Source: Chryseobacterium gleum | GTDB taxonomy: Bacteria; Bacteroidota; Bacteroidia; Flavobacteriales_C; GCA-002722245 | Reading direction: 5' to 3' | DNA length: 45,829 nt | Assembly (NCBI GenBank): GCA_945871895.1 | Contig: CAMBXP010000011.1 | Location: 1-45,829 of the forward strand | In this document: positions 7,637 through 18,585 of the stretch, piece after piece | How the letters are laid out: each line of letters opens with the position of its first letter | How positions within the stretch are numbered: the first letter of the stretch is position 1 | Made by a program: the position numbers and the translations under genes | The notes under the pieces: model-generated | The model's input: the letters and a program-made list of their open reading frames with translations, nothing else | The model's database searches: none | What the model was told of the DNA's origin: nothing

Positions 7637-10516
7637 TTAAACGGTTTCCTTTATGTATTCTTCTATAGGCAAACAGCTGCAAACTAAATTTCTATCGCCA
7701 TAAGTATTGTCAACTCTGTTTACCGATGACCAAAATTTGCTTTCCGAGACATAAGCTAAAGGTTGAGTAGCTTTGCTTCTAGAATATGGGTGGTTCCACT
7801 CACCGAGCACATCAGAAATGGTGTGTGGTGCATTTTTTAATACATTATTTTCTTTGTCGGCAAGCCCGTCTTCAATTTCAGCAATTTCTTTTCTTATTTC
7901 AATTAAGGCGCTGCAAAATCTGTCTAATTCTGCTTTTGGTTCACTTTCTGTAGGTTCAATCATTAATGTTCCAGCAACAGGAAAACTTACAGTAGGTGCA
8001 TGGAAATTGTAGTCGATTAAACGTTTTGCTATATCCATTACTTCAATACCTGCAGTATTTTTAAAATGGCGGCAATCGATAATCATTTCATGTGCTACAC
8101 GATTGTTATTACCTTGATATAAAACAGGGTAATGTGTTTCTAATTTCGCCTTCATGTAGTTGGCATTCAACATCGCCATACGTGTAGATTCTGTTACTCC
8201 TTCTCCACCTAGCATTCTTACATATCCATAAGAAATTAAAAGAATTAACGCGCTGCCAAATTCTGCTGCAGATACCGCATGAATGCTGTTTTCATTTTGA
8301 TTTACGCCGAATGGGTGTTTTGGTAAGAAAGGAACCAAGTGCTCTGCAACACCAATTGGCCCCATGCCTGGTCCGCCTCCACCGTGAGGAATAGCAAATG
8401 TTTTATGTAAATTAAGGTGACAAACGTCGGCGCCAATTTCAGCCGGATTGGTAATACCAACCTGAGCATTCATATTCGCACCATCCATATAAACTTGTCC
8501 GCCATATTCATGTGCAATAGCTGTAATTTCTTTTATTGCTGTTTCATAAACGCCATGAGTAGAAGGGTATGTTACCATTATACACGCTAATTTATCTTTG
8601 TGCAATTCTGCTTTTTCTTTCAAATCGCCAAGATCAACGTTACCCTGTGCATCGCACTTGGTAACTACAACCTCCATACCCGCCATAGTAGCCGATGCCG
8701 GATTGGTTCCATGTGCCGAAGATGGAATCAAAGCAATTGTTCTTTGTTTTTCCCCTTTTGCTTCTAAGTAGGCTTTAATTACCAACAAACCTGCTAATTC
8801 ACCTTGTGCGCCAGAATTTGGTTGGAAAGAAATTCCAGCAAAGCCAGTGATGGTTTTTAAGTATTCACCCAAATTGTTAACCATTTCTAAATACCCTTCT
8901 GCTTGGTTTTTAGGAACGAAAGGGTGAAGGTTGGCAAACAATGGATTGCTGAGTGGCATCATTTCGGCGGCAGCATTCAGTTTCATGGTGCAAGAGCCAA
9001 GAGAGATCATAGAATGAACTAGTGATAAATCTTTGTTTTCTAATTTTTTGATGTAGCGCATCATCTCTGATTCAGAGTGATAAGTATTAAAAACAGGATG
9101 AGAAAGGAAAGTTGATTTTCTTTCTAAGTCAGCAGGAATACTAGCGTTAGTTGTTAATACTTGTTCGAGAGAAATAACTCCTGCTTTTTTATTTAAAGCA
9201 GACGCAATTGTAGAAAGCAATGTGTTTAGCTGAGCAATAGAGCTTGTTTCATCAACTGCTATGGTTATGCTTTCATTGTTTAATAATCCAACATTTATTT
9301 CTGCAGTGAGTAAAGCCTGTTTTATTTCGGCGATTGTTGCGCTGTTGTCTTTAATGCAAAGCGTATCAAAAGAATTAGCAGATGAAATGGTTAAGCCTAA
9401 TTCTTGTATCTTTTGTTTTAATAAAGTGCTTTTTTGATGCACCTCAGTTGCTATGGACTTGATACCTTCTTGTCCGTGATAAACCGCATACATACTCGCC
9501 ATAATAGCCAATAGTGCTTGAGCAGTGCAAATATTTGAAGTCGCTTTGTCGCGTTTGATATGCTGTTCTCGTGTTTGCAAAGCCATTCTTAATGCTTTTT
9601 TACCGCGAGAATCTATAGAAACTCCAATGATTCTTCCAGGCATACTTCTTTTGAATTCATCTTTGGTGGCGAAAAATGCTGCATGCGGTCCGCCAAAGCC
9701 CATTGGTACGCCAAAGCGTTGTGAGTTACCAAATACGATGTCTGCACCCCATGCACCCGGCGCTTCTAATAGAGCTAAGGCCAATAAATCGGAGCCAACA
9801 GCTATTTGAACTCCTTTTTGATGCGCGTTTTCAATGAACGAAGCATAGTTTTCAACGCTTCCTTCTGCATTTGGAAATTGCACCAAGGCACCAAAATAAG
9901 TGTCGTTTAATTCTATCTTTAAATAAGAGCCAATTTCTAAGTCGATGGCTAATGCTTTAGCGCGCGCTTTTAGTACCGATATGGTTTGCGGAAAACATTT
10001 CTCGTCAATAAAAAATTTGTGCGCGTTTCTTTTCACAGCATCTCTGCTTCGCGAATTATAAAGCATAATCATAGCTTCGGCAGCAGCAGTAGCTTCATCT
10101 AAAAGTGACGCGTTTGCGATATCCATGCCCGTGAGGTCGCTCACCATGGTTTGAAAGTTCAACAAAGCTTCTAATCTTCCTTGCGCAATTTCTGCTTGAT
10201 AAGGAGTGTAGGCCGTATACCATCCCGGATTTTCGAAAATATTCCTAAGAATTACTGGAGGAGTGATAGTTCCATAGTAACCTAAGCCTATATATGATTT
10301 AAATAATTTGTTCTTGTTGGCCACAGAAGTGATATGTTCTAAATACTCGTTTTCGCTCATAGCTTCTGGTAGGTTTAGTTTTCTGGCCAAACGAATGTGC
10401 TCTGGAACAATAGAATTTGCTAAATCTTCTGTTGATTTTGCATTAACTGTTTGAAGCATTTCTTTGATTTCAGTTTCTCCTGAACCAATGTGACGACGAG
10501 TAAATGGTGCTGACAT
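7637..10516 (-). CDS. gcvP: Glycine dehydrogenase (decarboxylating), P protein of the glycine cleavage system
   Basis: The P protein is the PLP enzyme that decarboxylates glycine and passes aminomethyl to lipoyl-GcvH. It is the fused single-chain form (959 aa; the N-terminal half ends near 450 and the C-terminal half carries the cofactor). The PLP lysine is K705 in HLNLHKTFAIPHGGGGPG. Other landmarks are RRHIG at the start, YTAYTPYQAEIAQGRLEALLNFQ, and SSAHGTNPASA. gcvH and gcvT are not adjacent. A perfect -7 box lies 23 bases upstream. Confidence 0.97.
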   Translation of the reverse strand: MSAPFTRRHIGSGETEIKEMLQTVNAKSTEDLANSIVPEHIRLARKLNLPEAMSENEYLEHITSVANKNKLFKSYIGLGYYGTITPPVILRNIFENPGWYTAYTPYQAEIAQGRLEALLNFQTMVSDLTGMDIANASLLDEATAAAEAMIMLYNSRSRDAVKRNAHKFFIDEKCFPQTISVLKARAKALAIDLEIGSYLKIELNDTYFGALVQFPNAEGSVENYASFIENAHQKGVQIAVGSDLLALALLEAPGAWGADIVFGNSQRFGVPMGFGGPHAAFFATKDEFKRSMPGRIIGVSIDSRGKKALRMALQTREQHIKRDKATSNICTAQALLAIMASMYAVYHGQEGIKSIATEVHQKSTLLKQKIQELGLTISSANSFDTLCIKDNSATIAEIKQALLTAEINVGLLNNESITIAVDETSSIAQLNTLLSTIASALNKKAGVISLEQVLTTNASIPADLERKSTFLSHPVFNTYHSESEMMRYIKKLENKDLSLVHSMISLGSCTMKLNAAAEMMPLSNPLFANLHPFVPKNQAEGYLEMVNNLGEYLKTITGFAGISFQPNSGAQGELAGLLVIKAYLEAKGEKQRTIALIPSSAHGTNPASATMAGMEVVVTKCDAQGNVDLGDLKEKAELHKDKLACIMVTYPSTHGVYETAIKEITAIAHEYGGQVYMDGANMNAQVGITNPAEIGADVCHLNLHKTFAIPHGGGGPGMGPIGVAEHLVPFLPKHPFGVNQNENSIHAVSAAEFGSALILLISYGYVRMLGGEGVTESTRMAMLNANYMKAKLETHYPVLYQGNNNRVAHEMIIDCRHFKNTAGIEVMDIAKRLIDYNFHAPTVSFPVAGTLMIEPTESEPKAELDRFCSALIEIRKEIAEIEDGLADKENNVLKNAPHTISDVLGEWNHPYSRSKATQPLAYVSESKFWSSVNRVDNTYGDRNLVCSCLPIEEYIKETV

Positions 10517-10538
10517 ATCTTTATTTTGAAATGAGGTA

Positions 10539-10546
10539 CAAAATTA
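10539..10546 (-). promoter_or_regulatory. -7 box upstream of gcvP
   Basis: Minus-strand TAATTTTG is a perfect TAnnTTTG and sits 23 bases upstream of the gcvP ATG. I see no clean -33 TTTG at the right spacing. Confidence 0.5.
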
Positions 10547-10616
10547 ACTCATTTGCTAGGCAATGTGCAGAACTTAACAAGTAATTTACAAGTTTTTATT
10601 CACCGCTTTACTTTTC

Positions 10617-10624
10617 TATATTTG
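10617..10624 (+). promoter_or_regulatory. -7 box upstream of the unknown membrane protein gene
   Basis: TATATTTG matches TAnnTTTG exactly, 17 bases before the ATG at 10642. The expected -33 region holds only a T-run. Confidence 0.5.
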
Positions 10625-10641
10625 GTGCATAAATAAAGAGA

Positions 10642-11259
10642 ATGAAAAAGATTGCTTTGATGTTATTAACAATGTTTGCATTTGCCAAAATTTCGATTGC
10701 GCAAGATGTGATGCAATATATGAATGGTAAGGAGAAGAAAGTGATTTACGAAGCACAAGCTGGAGATTATGTTTATTATTTCAAAAAAGAAGGTGGAAAA
10801 AAGCATAAAATCGACAAGGAAGAAGTATTTAGAATCTTTCGCAAAGAGGGAGATACATTGTACGTGTATGTTCAAGATTCATTGATGGAGAATGAGTATA
10901 GCGCGAATGAGATTGAGAGAATGATGAACGGGCAAAAAGAAGCACGTAAATATTACAAACCTTACCTGAACTTAGCTACTGGTTTTTGTGTGGGTGGCGT
11001 AAGTGCTTATGCAGGTTTATTTTGGAGTTTTTTGCCTCCTGCAATTTACACTACGGTTTTAGGCGTTCGTGAAGCAAATAGCGCCTACTTTGTAGTTTCA
11101 GATGATTCTTTATACGACGATGAATTCTTTTTGGAAGGATATGAAATTGGCGCAAGAGCAAAAAAAATTAAGTATGCCATGATTGGCAGCTTAGTAGGTA
11201 TTGCCGCTGGTTTTGCCGTATTTAATATGATCATTCCAAAAGTAGATGCTCTGAAATAA
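10642..11259 (+). CDS. Unknown secreted or membrane protein (205 aa)
   Basis: I do not recognise this family. A signal peptide (MKKIALMLLTMFAFAKISIAQ) is followed by a charged region to about residue 105, including KKVIYEAQAGDYVYYFKKEGG. Then come a hydrophobic glycine-rich stretch (LATGFCVGGVSAYAGLFWSFLPPAIYTTVLG) and a second near the C-terminus (MIGSLVGIAAGFAVFNMI), so it probably sits in a membrane with two hairpin-like segments. It is divergent from gcvP and convergent with hemL, whose stop is two bases away. It has its own promoter box. Confidence 0.75.
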   Translation: MKKIALMLLTMFAFAKISIAQDVMQYMNGKEKKVIYEAQAGDYVYYFKKEGGKKHKIDKEEVFRIFRKEGDTLYVYVQDSLMENEYSANEIERMMNGQKEARKYYKPYLNLATGFCVGGVSAYAGLFWSFLPPAIYTTVLGVREANSAYFVVSDDSLYDDEFFLEGYEIGARAKKIKYAMIGSLVGIAAGFAVFNMIIPKVDALK

Positions 11260-11260
11260 A

Positions 11261-12553
11261 TTACTTCAAAGCTTTCTTCAATCCTTCTTTAAGCACCTTT
11301 ATTGTTTTTTTAATGTCCTCATCACTGTGCGCGGCAGAAACGAATCCTACTTCATAGCCAGAAGGTCCCATATACACTCCGTTGTCTAACAAATAAGCAT
11401 ATAATTTTCTAAAACTGTTCATCGATTTAGGGTCAATATCATCAGCCGTTTTAATGTCGTCTTTTGAGAATCTCAGCCAAAAAATAGAACCCACAGAAAT
11501 CATTTTGAAAGGCAATTTTTCTTTCGCTGCGAATTGGTTTACGCCATCGCATAATTTCTTTGTTTTTTGTTCTAACGATTTGTAAAATCCTTTTTTCAAA
11601 CATTGTGACAATTGCGCTTTTCCTGCACTCATCGCTACCGGATTTCCAGATAAAGTTCCCGCTTGGTATACATTCCCTTCGGGAGCAATCTTACTCATTA
11701 TTGCAGCGCTAGAGCCATAAGCGCCAACGGGCATTCCGCCGCCAATAATTTTTCCGTAGGTAATAATATCTGGCTGAATTTTATACAAGCCAGCTGCACC
11801 TTCAAAACCTACGCGAAAACCACTAATTACTTCATCAAAAATCAACAGTGCTTTGTGCTTTTGAGTGATTTCTCTTAGGTATTGTAAATATTCTTTTCCT
11901 TGCAGCAACAAGCCGTTGTTGGCTGGAATGGGCTCAATAATGATACAAGCAATTTGATTGTAAAAAGTGGAAAAAGCTTTTTCAATTGCTTTGATGTCGT
12001 TCAATGGAAGCACAATGGTTTCGTTCGCAAAAGCTTCGGGAACACCTGCCGATGATGAGGTTCCAAAAGTGGCTAAGCCCGAACCAGCTTTCACCAAAAG
12101 ATGATCGGCGTGGCCATGGTAACAGCCTTCGAATTTTATGATTTTATCTTTTCCTGTGTATCCTCTTGCCAAGCGAATAGCCGACATTACCGCTTCGGTT
12201 CCTGAACTTACAAAGCGAATTTTTTCGATGTACTTGTTGTTCTTGATGATCAACTCTGCCAATTCATTTTCTTGCACAGTTGGTGCACCAAAAGATAAGC
12301 CATTGGCGCATGCCTTATTCACCGCTTTAACTACCGCAGAAGGGGCATGCCCCAATATTAGCGGCCCCCAAGAGCAGCAATAGTCAATGAATTTATTGCC
12401 ATCGATATCTTGAATTTTTGAACCTTTTCCTTTTGCGATAAACAATGGGTCTCCATCTACCGAACCAAAGGCTCTCACAGGAGAATTTACGCCACCTGGA
12501 AAAAATGTTTTCGCTTTTTTAAATGCTGCTAATGATTTAGTTTTCTTGATCAT
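11261..12553 (-). CDS. hemL: Glutamate-1-semialdehyde 2,1-aminomutase
   Basis: HemL is a PLP enzyme of the C5 haem pathway that converts glutamate-1-semialdehyde to 5-aminolevulinate. Features are the N-terminal FPGGVNSPVRAF, GSGTEAV-type cofactor loop SSGTEAVMSAIRLAR, YHGHADHLLVKAG, DEVISGFRVG and the PLP lysine K268 in TYGKIIGGGMPVGAYG. The 430-residue length is normal. Its ATG overlaps the stop of the upstream MBL hydrolase gene by four bases (12550-12553), so the two are co-transcribed and probably coupled. Other haem genes are not nearby. Confidence 0.96.
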   Translation of the reverse strand: MIKKTKSLAAFKKAKTFFPGGVNSPVRAFGSVDGDPLFIAKGKGSKIQDIDGNKFIDYCCSWGPLILGHAPSAVVKAVNKACANGLSFGAPTVQENELAELIIKNNKYIEKIRFVSSGTEAVMSAIRLARGYTGKDKIIKFEGCYHGHADHLLVKAGSGLATFGTSSSAGVPEAFANETIVLPLNDIKAIEKAFSTFYNQIACIIIEPIPANNGLLLQGKEYLQYLREITQKHKALLIFDEVISGFRVGFEGAAGLYKIQPDIITYGKIIGGGMPVGAYGSSAAIMSKIAPEGNVYQAGTLSGNPVAMSAGKAQLSQCLKKGFYKSLEQKTKKLCDGVNQFAAKEKLPFKMISVGSIFWLRFSKDDIKTADDIDPKSMNSFRKLYAYLLDNGVYMGPSGYEVGFVSAAHSDEDIKKTIKVLKEGLKKALK

Positions 12554-13191
12554 AGTCGTACGTATGGATTGTTTTTTTTCTCAAAACCGATGCTAGTGCT
12601 GTCGCCGTGTCCGGGATACACTTCATAACTATCAGGCAGAGTAAATAATTTTTCTTTAATGCTTTTAATTAATGTATCTGTATCGCCAAAAGGCAAATCT
12701 GTTCGGCCAACACCCATTTGAAAAAGTACATCTCCGCCAATCACAAATTGGTCTTGGTGACTAACGAATGCCAGGTGTCCGGGAGCATGACCAGGAACAA
12801 ACAAAATATCTAATTTTGAATTTCCGAATTCAATCACATCACCTTCCTTTAAAAATACTTCTGGCTCAGGAGATAATTTCCCGTTAATTCCATATTGTTT
12901 TCCCCACTTCGGAGAACCTTCTAGAATAGGTAATTCCAGTTTGTTGATTTCTAATTTCAAATTGAATTTTGTTGCCACAAAGTAGTTGCCTAAAATATGA
13001 TCGATGTGGCAGTGGGTGTTCAGTAAGCGAACAGGTTTTAGTCCGTTCTCTTCAATAAATTTCAACAAGAATCTCTCTTCTTCGGGCTCATAACATCCCG
13101 GATCTATAATTACGCATTCCTTTGTTTCATCAAACAAAAGGTAGGTGTTTTCAGAAAAGGGATTAAAAGTGATTCCTTGAACTTGTATCAT
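12550..13191 (-). CDS. MBL-fold metallo-hydrolase (glyoxalase II-like)
   Basis: The metallo-beta-lactamase core is complete: THCHIDH (metal-binding HxHxDH), VPGHAPGHLAF with the third-strand His, GGDVLF with the bridging Asp, and YPGHGDST with the last His. At 213 residues it is the short hydroxyacylglutathione-hydrolase-like type that lacks the C-terminal domain of true GloB. Bacillithiol organisms have related hydrolases and persulfide dioxygenases; I cannot choose the substrate. It is the first gene of a two-gene operon with hemL. Confidence 0.88.
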   Translation of the reverse strand: MIQVQGITFNPFSENTYLLFDETKECVIIDPGCYEPEEERFLLKFIEENGLKPVRLLNTHCHIDHILGNYFVATKFNLKLEINKLELPILEGSPKWGKQYGINGKLSPEPEVFLKEGDVIEFGNSKLDILFVPGHAPGHLAFVSHQDQFVIGGDVLFQMGVGRTDLPFGDTDTLIKSIKEKLFTLPDSYEVYPGHGDSTSIGFEKKNNPYVRL

Positions 13192-13266
13192 GAAATAGAT
13201 TTGAAATTTCAGATGTAAAAGTAAGGAATAGTTGGAAGAGTTTTTTAGTTTGGGTCTTCAGCCTAT

Positions 13267-13401
13267 CTAATTAAAAAATGAAATAGCTTCTTTACTTATT
13301 CTTATTGCTCCACTTAGTTTGTTTTCAATTGGTTGAGGTTCAATATAAAAAGTGAGATGTCGATCGTATTTATCTCTTCTCTTAATTTTTCTTAACGAGC
13401 A
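13267..13401 (-). pseudogene. Possible 3' remnant of an unknown gene
   Basis: The 312 bases between the MBL gene and ahcY hold no intact gene. On the minus strand a frame without a usable start runs about 44 codons and ends at TAG 13267. Its sequence includes YDRHLTFYIEPQPIENK and SGAIRISKEAISFF, which has protein-like composition rather than random AT-rich translation. It may be the tail of a lost gene. I do not recognise it, and chance cannot be excluded. Confidence 0.25.
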
Positions 13402-13453
13402 TTAGCCCAGATACTGGGGCGATTATTTTTTTGAGCATGAAATAAATCAAAAA

Positions 13454-13491
13454 TAAAAAAGGCGTTAGGCAGCTGCCTAACGCCTTTTTTA
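13454..13491 (-). terminator. Rho-independent terminator of ahcY
   Basis: A perfect palindrome: GGCGTTAGGCAGC pairs with itself around the centre near 13472, flanked by six A on one side and six T on the other. It lies 12 bases after the ahcY stop codon and would also stop transcription from the other strand. Confidence 0.9.
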
Positions 13492-13503
13492 ATTAAAATG
13501 ATT

Positions 13504-14823
13504 CTAGTATCTGTATGCATCAGATTTATACGGACCTCCAACGCTAACGCCAATGTAGTCAGCTTGCTCAGTGTTCAATACATCTAATTCAACGCCAATT
13601 TTCGCTAAGTGTAAACGTGCAACTTTCTCATCTAATGATTTAGGAAGAACGTAAACTTTGTTTTGGTATTTACCAGGGTTCAACCACAACTCTAATTGAG
13701 CCAATGTTTGGTTGGTGAAAGAAGCAGACATTACGAAAGACGGGTGACCCGTTGCGCAACCTAAGTTAACCAAACGACCTTCAGCCAAGATGATGATGTC
13801 ATTTCCTGCTTTGTTGGTGTATTTATCAACTTGTGGTTTAATGTTTTCTTTAGTGCTTCCGTAAGTTTTGTTTAACCAAGCCATATCGATTTCGTTATCG
13901 AAGTGACCGATGTTACAAACGATAGCCTTGTCTTTCATGTTTTCGAAGTGACGACCAACGATGATGTCTTTGTTACCAGTTGTAGTAACAATGATGTCAG
14001 CTTCTAAAACAGCTTTGTCCATTGGTTTAACTTCAAAACCTTCCATTGCCGCTTGTAGCGCACAAATTGGATCAATTTCAGTAACTATAACACGAGCACC
14101 AGCACCTCTTAATGAATCTGCAGAACCTTTACCTACATCACCAAAACCAGCTACAACAGCAACTTTACCAGCCATCATAACATCTGTAGCGCGACGGATA
14201 CCATCAACTAATGATTCACGGCAACCGTATTTGTTATCGAATTTAGATTTAGTAACAGAGTCATTGATATTGATTGCAGGCAACAATAAAGTTCCTTTGG
14301 CAACCCTTTCATGCAAACGGTGAACACCTGTAGTAGTTTCTTCAGAGATACCTTTGATACCTTCTACCAATTCTGGGAATCTATCCAATACCATATTTGT
14401 TAAATCACCACCATCATCCAAAATCATGTTCAATGGTTGTCCGCCTTCAAAAGCAAATAATGTTTGTTCAATACACCAGTCAAATTCTTCTTCGTTTAAG
14501 CCTTTCCAAGCGTAAACCGGAATTCCAGCAGCAGCAATAGCAGCAGCTGCGTGATCTTGAGTAGAGAAAATATTACAAGAAGACCAGGTAACTTCAGCAC
14601 CTAGAGCTTTCAATGTTTCAATCAATACAGCAGTTTGAATGGTCATGTGTAAGCATCCTGCAATACGAGCACCTTTCAAAGGTTGAGATTTGCCAAATTC
14701 ATCACGAAGAGCCATTAATCCTGGCATTTCAGCCTCAGCAAGGCGAATTTCTTTTCTTCCCCATTCAGCCAAAGACATGTCTTTTACTTTATAAGCGAGC
14801 TTTTTTTCGGTCATTTTTTCCAT
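13504..14823 (-). CDS. ahcY: Adenosylhomocysteinase (S-adenosyl-L-homocysteine hydrolase)
   Basis: It hydrolyses S-adenosylhomocysteine to adenosine and homocysteine using bound NAD. Visible are [30 protein letters not shown], the substrate segment [11 protein letters not shown], the NAD-binding [15 protein letters not shown], and the C-terminal lysine and tyrosine signature YKSDAYRY. I start at ATG 14823 ([13 protein letters not shown], 439 aa). The longer frame begins at a TTG that is itself part of the promoter -7 box. A second ATG at 14814 is an alternative. Confidence 0.96.
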   Translation of the reverse strand: MEKMTEKKLAYKVKDMSLAEWGRKEIRLAEAEMPGLMALRDEFGKSQPLKGARIAGCLHMTIQTAVLIETLKALGAEVTWSSCNIFSTQDHAAAAIAAAGIPVYAWKGLNEEEFDWCIEQTLFAFEGGQPLNMILDDGGDLTNMVLDRFPELVEGIKGISEETTTGVHRLHERVAKGTLLLPAININDSVTKSKFDNKYGCRESLVDGIRRATDVMMAGKVAVVAGFGDVGKGSADSLRGAGARVIVTEIDPICALQAAMEGFEVKPMDKAVLEADIIVTTTGNKDIIVGRHFENMKDKAIVCNIGHFDNEIDMAWLNKTYGSTKENIKPQVDKYTNKAGNDIIILAEGRLVNLGCATGHPSFVMSASFTNQTLAQLELWLNPGKYQNKVYVLPKSLDEKVARLHLAKIGVELDVLNTEQADYIGVSVGGPYKSDAYRY

Positions 14824-14841
14824 GTTATTTTTTAATTTGTG

Positions 14842-14873
14842 CAAACTTACGAAATGTTCATACTTAATACAAT
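14842..14873 (-). promoter_or_regulatory. Promoter of ahcY
   Basis: Minus-strand ATTG (14873-14870), a 20-base spacer, and a perfect -7 box TAAGTTTG (14849-14842). The start codon at 14823 is 18 bases below the box, and the box excludes the upstream TTG start. Confidence 0.7.
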
Positions 14874-14902
14874 TATAAATTCATTATTTTAGCCGCCGCT
14901 AT

Positions 14903-15637
14903 ATGAACATTTATCAACACATATTTAAGAAGTCGGCAGAGGGTAAAAAGCAGTTTGCCATTTTAGTCGACCCTGACAAGGAGAATGAAGATTCATTGGA
15001 AACCCTTTGTGAGTTGGCTAATCAACACAAAGTCGATTACCTTTTTGTGGGAGGAAGTTTGCTTACTCAGGATTGTTTGAGCGATTGTATAGAGGTAATT
15101 AAGTTGCACACTCAAATTCCTGTGGTTTTGTTTCCTGGCGACAATCTTCAAATTAATTCTCATGCCGATGCGATTTTGTTTTTGTCGCTGATTAGCGGTA
15201 GAAATCCCGACTTATTGATTGGTAAACATGTTATTTCGGCGCCTATTTTAAAAGAGGCCGGCTTGGAAATTATTCCAACGGGCTATATGCTTATTGATGG
15301 CGGAACCCCAAGTTCTGTAAGTTATATGAGTAATACAACGCCTATCCCTGCCAATAAAAGAGATATTGCGGTTTGCACAGCGATGGCTGGTGAGATGCTC
15401 GGACTCAAACTTATTTTCATGGATGCAGGCAGTGGTGCGATTAATCCGGTGAGCGAAGCAGTCGTTTCTGCTGTTAAAAAATCTATCGATATCCCTTTAA
15501 TTATTGGTGGTGGTGTTCGCTCAGCCGAGAAAGCGAAAGCTCTTTTTGATGCTGGGGCTGATTTGATTGTGGTGGGGAATGCGATTGAGGGGAATAAGGA
15601 GTTGATTGGAGAGATGGCGGCTATAATTAATAACTAG
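14903..15637 (+). CDS. Geranylgeranylglyceryl phosphate synthase family enzyme (PcrB/GGGPS type)
   Basis: This is a TIM-barrel prenyltransferase of the family that links a polyprenyl group to glycerol-1-phosphate. Motifs are FAILVDPDKEN at the start, YLFVGGSLLT, PVVLFPGDN, LSLISGRNPDLLIG, IPTGYMLIDGGTPSSVSYMS, LIFMDAGSGA, and the phosphate-binding IIGGGVRSAEKA and IVVGNAIEGN. Members occur in many Bacteroidota, where they make phospholipid-like ethers of unclear role. The length (244 aa) is normal. It stands alone and diverges from ahcY. Confidence 0.9.
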   Translation: MNIYQHIFKKSAEGKKQFAILVDPDKENEDSLETLCELANQHKVDYLFVGGSLLTQDCLSDCIEVIKLHTQIPVVLFPGDNLQINSHADAILFLSLISGRNPDLLIGKHVISAPILKEAGLEIIPTGYMLIDGGTPSSVSYMSNTTPIPANKRDIAVCTAMAGEMLGLKLIFMDAGSGAINPVSEAVVSAVKKSIDIPLIIGGGVRSAEKAKALFDAGADLIVVGNAIEGNKELIGEMAAIINN

Positions 15638-15641
15638 CTTT

Positions 15642-15817
15642 TTGAGATTTTTATGTGCACTCCTGTTGTCTTTGGGATTGCAATTTCCTTTTGCAAACCA
15701 CTCTCTTGTTTTCCGCAGAACGTTTGAAAATATTAAAGTTTCGAATTATTCCACGATTTCTCTTTTGAATTGGGTATCGTAAATGATGATTTAGATGTCG
15801 AGTTTGAGACAAAATGA
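15642..15817 (+). pseudogene. Possible frameshifted remnant of a small secreted protein
   Basis: Right after the GGGPS stop, a frame from TTG 15642 encodes a leader-like stretch (RFLCALLLSLGLQFPFA) and continues to a TAA at about 15780. A shifted frame then gives ELGIVNDDLDVEFETK before TGA 15815. The two pieces together read like one short secreted protein broken by a frameshift near 15765. There is no recognised family, so this is tentative. Confidence 0.25.
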
Positions 15818-15860
15818 AAGGCACTAGATTTTTCTGCTGTTTAAATGAGTACCTTGAAGT

Positions 15861-16319
15861 ATGGTGTATAGAACAATTCTCTTTTTAGTGATTAATTTTT
15901 TGGCCCTTGGTTTGGGTGGGTTCTTTACCGGTAGTGGAGTTACTTCTAAGTGGTATCAGGAATTAGCGAAAGCTCCGTGGACTCCGCCTGGATGGGTTTT
16001 TGGGGCTGCATGGACTGTCATCATGATTTGTTTTGCTTTTTACATGTCGTACTTGTTGGCTTCAAAAGAAAGTAAAACAATGGTGCTCTCTTTATTTGTT
16101 TTACAGTGGCTGCTCAATGTGGCTTGGAATCCGATTTTCTTTTATTACCATAACGTTTTTGTAGGTTTAATAGTGATTGTTGCACTTACTTTACTTACTG
16201 CATTTTTCTTGTTTTATTTTCTTGCCGATTTGAAATTCAAATCATTGTTTGTATTGCCGTATTTTGTGTGGCTTTGCATCGCTACTTCTCTCAATGCCTA
16301 TATTTTAGTAAAGAATTAA
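15861..16319 (+). CDS. tspO: TspO/MBR family membrane protein
   Basis: A 152-residue protein with five predicted transmembrane segments and the TspO signatures PWTPPGWVFGAAWT near residue 40 and WLLNVAWNPIFF near residue 90. TspO proteins bind porphyrins and other tetrapyrroles and are linked to stress responses and tetrapyrrole handling. It is about 220 bases downstream of the GGGPS gene and 27 bases before the thiamin promoter, so it appears to be a single-gene unit. The PxPxW features of the ligand pocket are intact. Confidence 0.93.
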   Translation: MVYRTILFLVINFLALGLGGFFTGSGVTSKWYQELAKAPWTPPGWVFGAAWTVIMICFAFYMSYLLASKESKTMVLSLFVLQWLLNVAWNPIFFYYHNVFVGLIVIVALTLLTAFFLFYFLADLKFKSLFVLPYFVWLCIATSLNAYILVKN

Positions 16320-16346
16320 TTTTCTTTTCCATCTCCCAAAAAATCC

Positions 16347-16354
16347 TATCTTTG
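16347..16354 (+). promoter_or_regulatory. Promoter -7 box of the thiamin operon
   Basis: TATCTTTG is a perfect Bacteroidota -7 box placed seven bases before the TPP riboswitch, so transcription would start at its base. Confidence 0.65.
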
Positions 16355-16360
16355 CTACAT

Positions 16361-16433
16361 CTTATAGGGGTGCTTTAAAGGCTGAGAAAAACCCTCATAA
16401 CCTGATACAGGTAATGCTGTCGAAGGGAATAAG
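16361..16433 (+). promoter_or_regulatory. TPP riboswitch (thi box)
   Basis: The conserved thi-box core is present: GGGGTGC, GGCTGAGA, ACCC, then ACCTGA with GGTAATGCTGTCGAAGGGA. The P1 stem forms between CTTAT (16361-16365) and ATAAG (16429-16433). It senses thiamin pyrophosphate and represses the downstream operon, here probably by hiding the thiS start region, since I see no strong terminator between it and thiS. Confidence 0.96.
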
Positions 16434-16483
16434 TTCCGCAAGGATTCTCTGCCTTTTTGTATGCTCTGCGTAAATGATGAAAC

Positions 16484-18582
<2,099 letters not shown>

Positions 18583-18585
18583 ACT

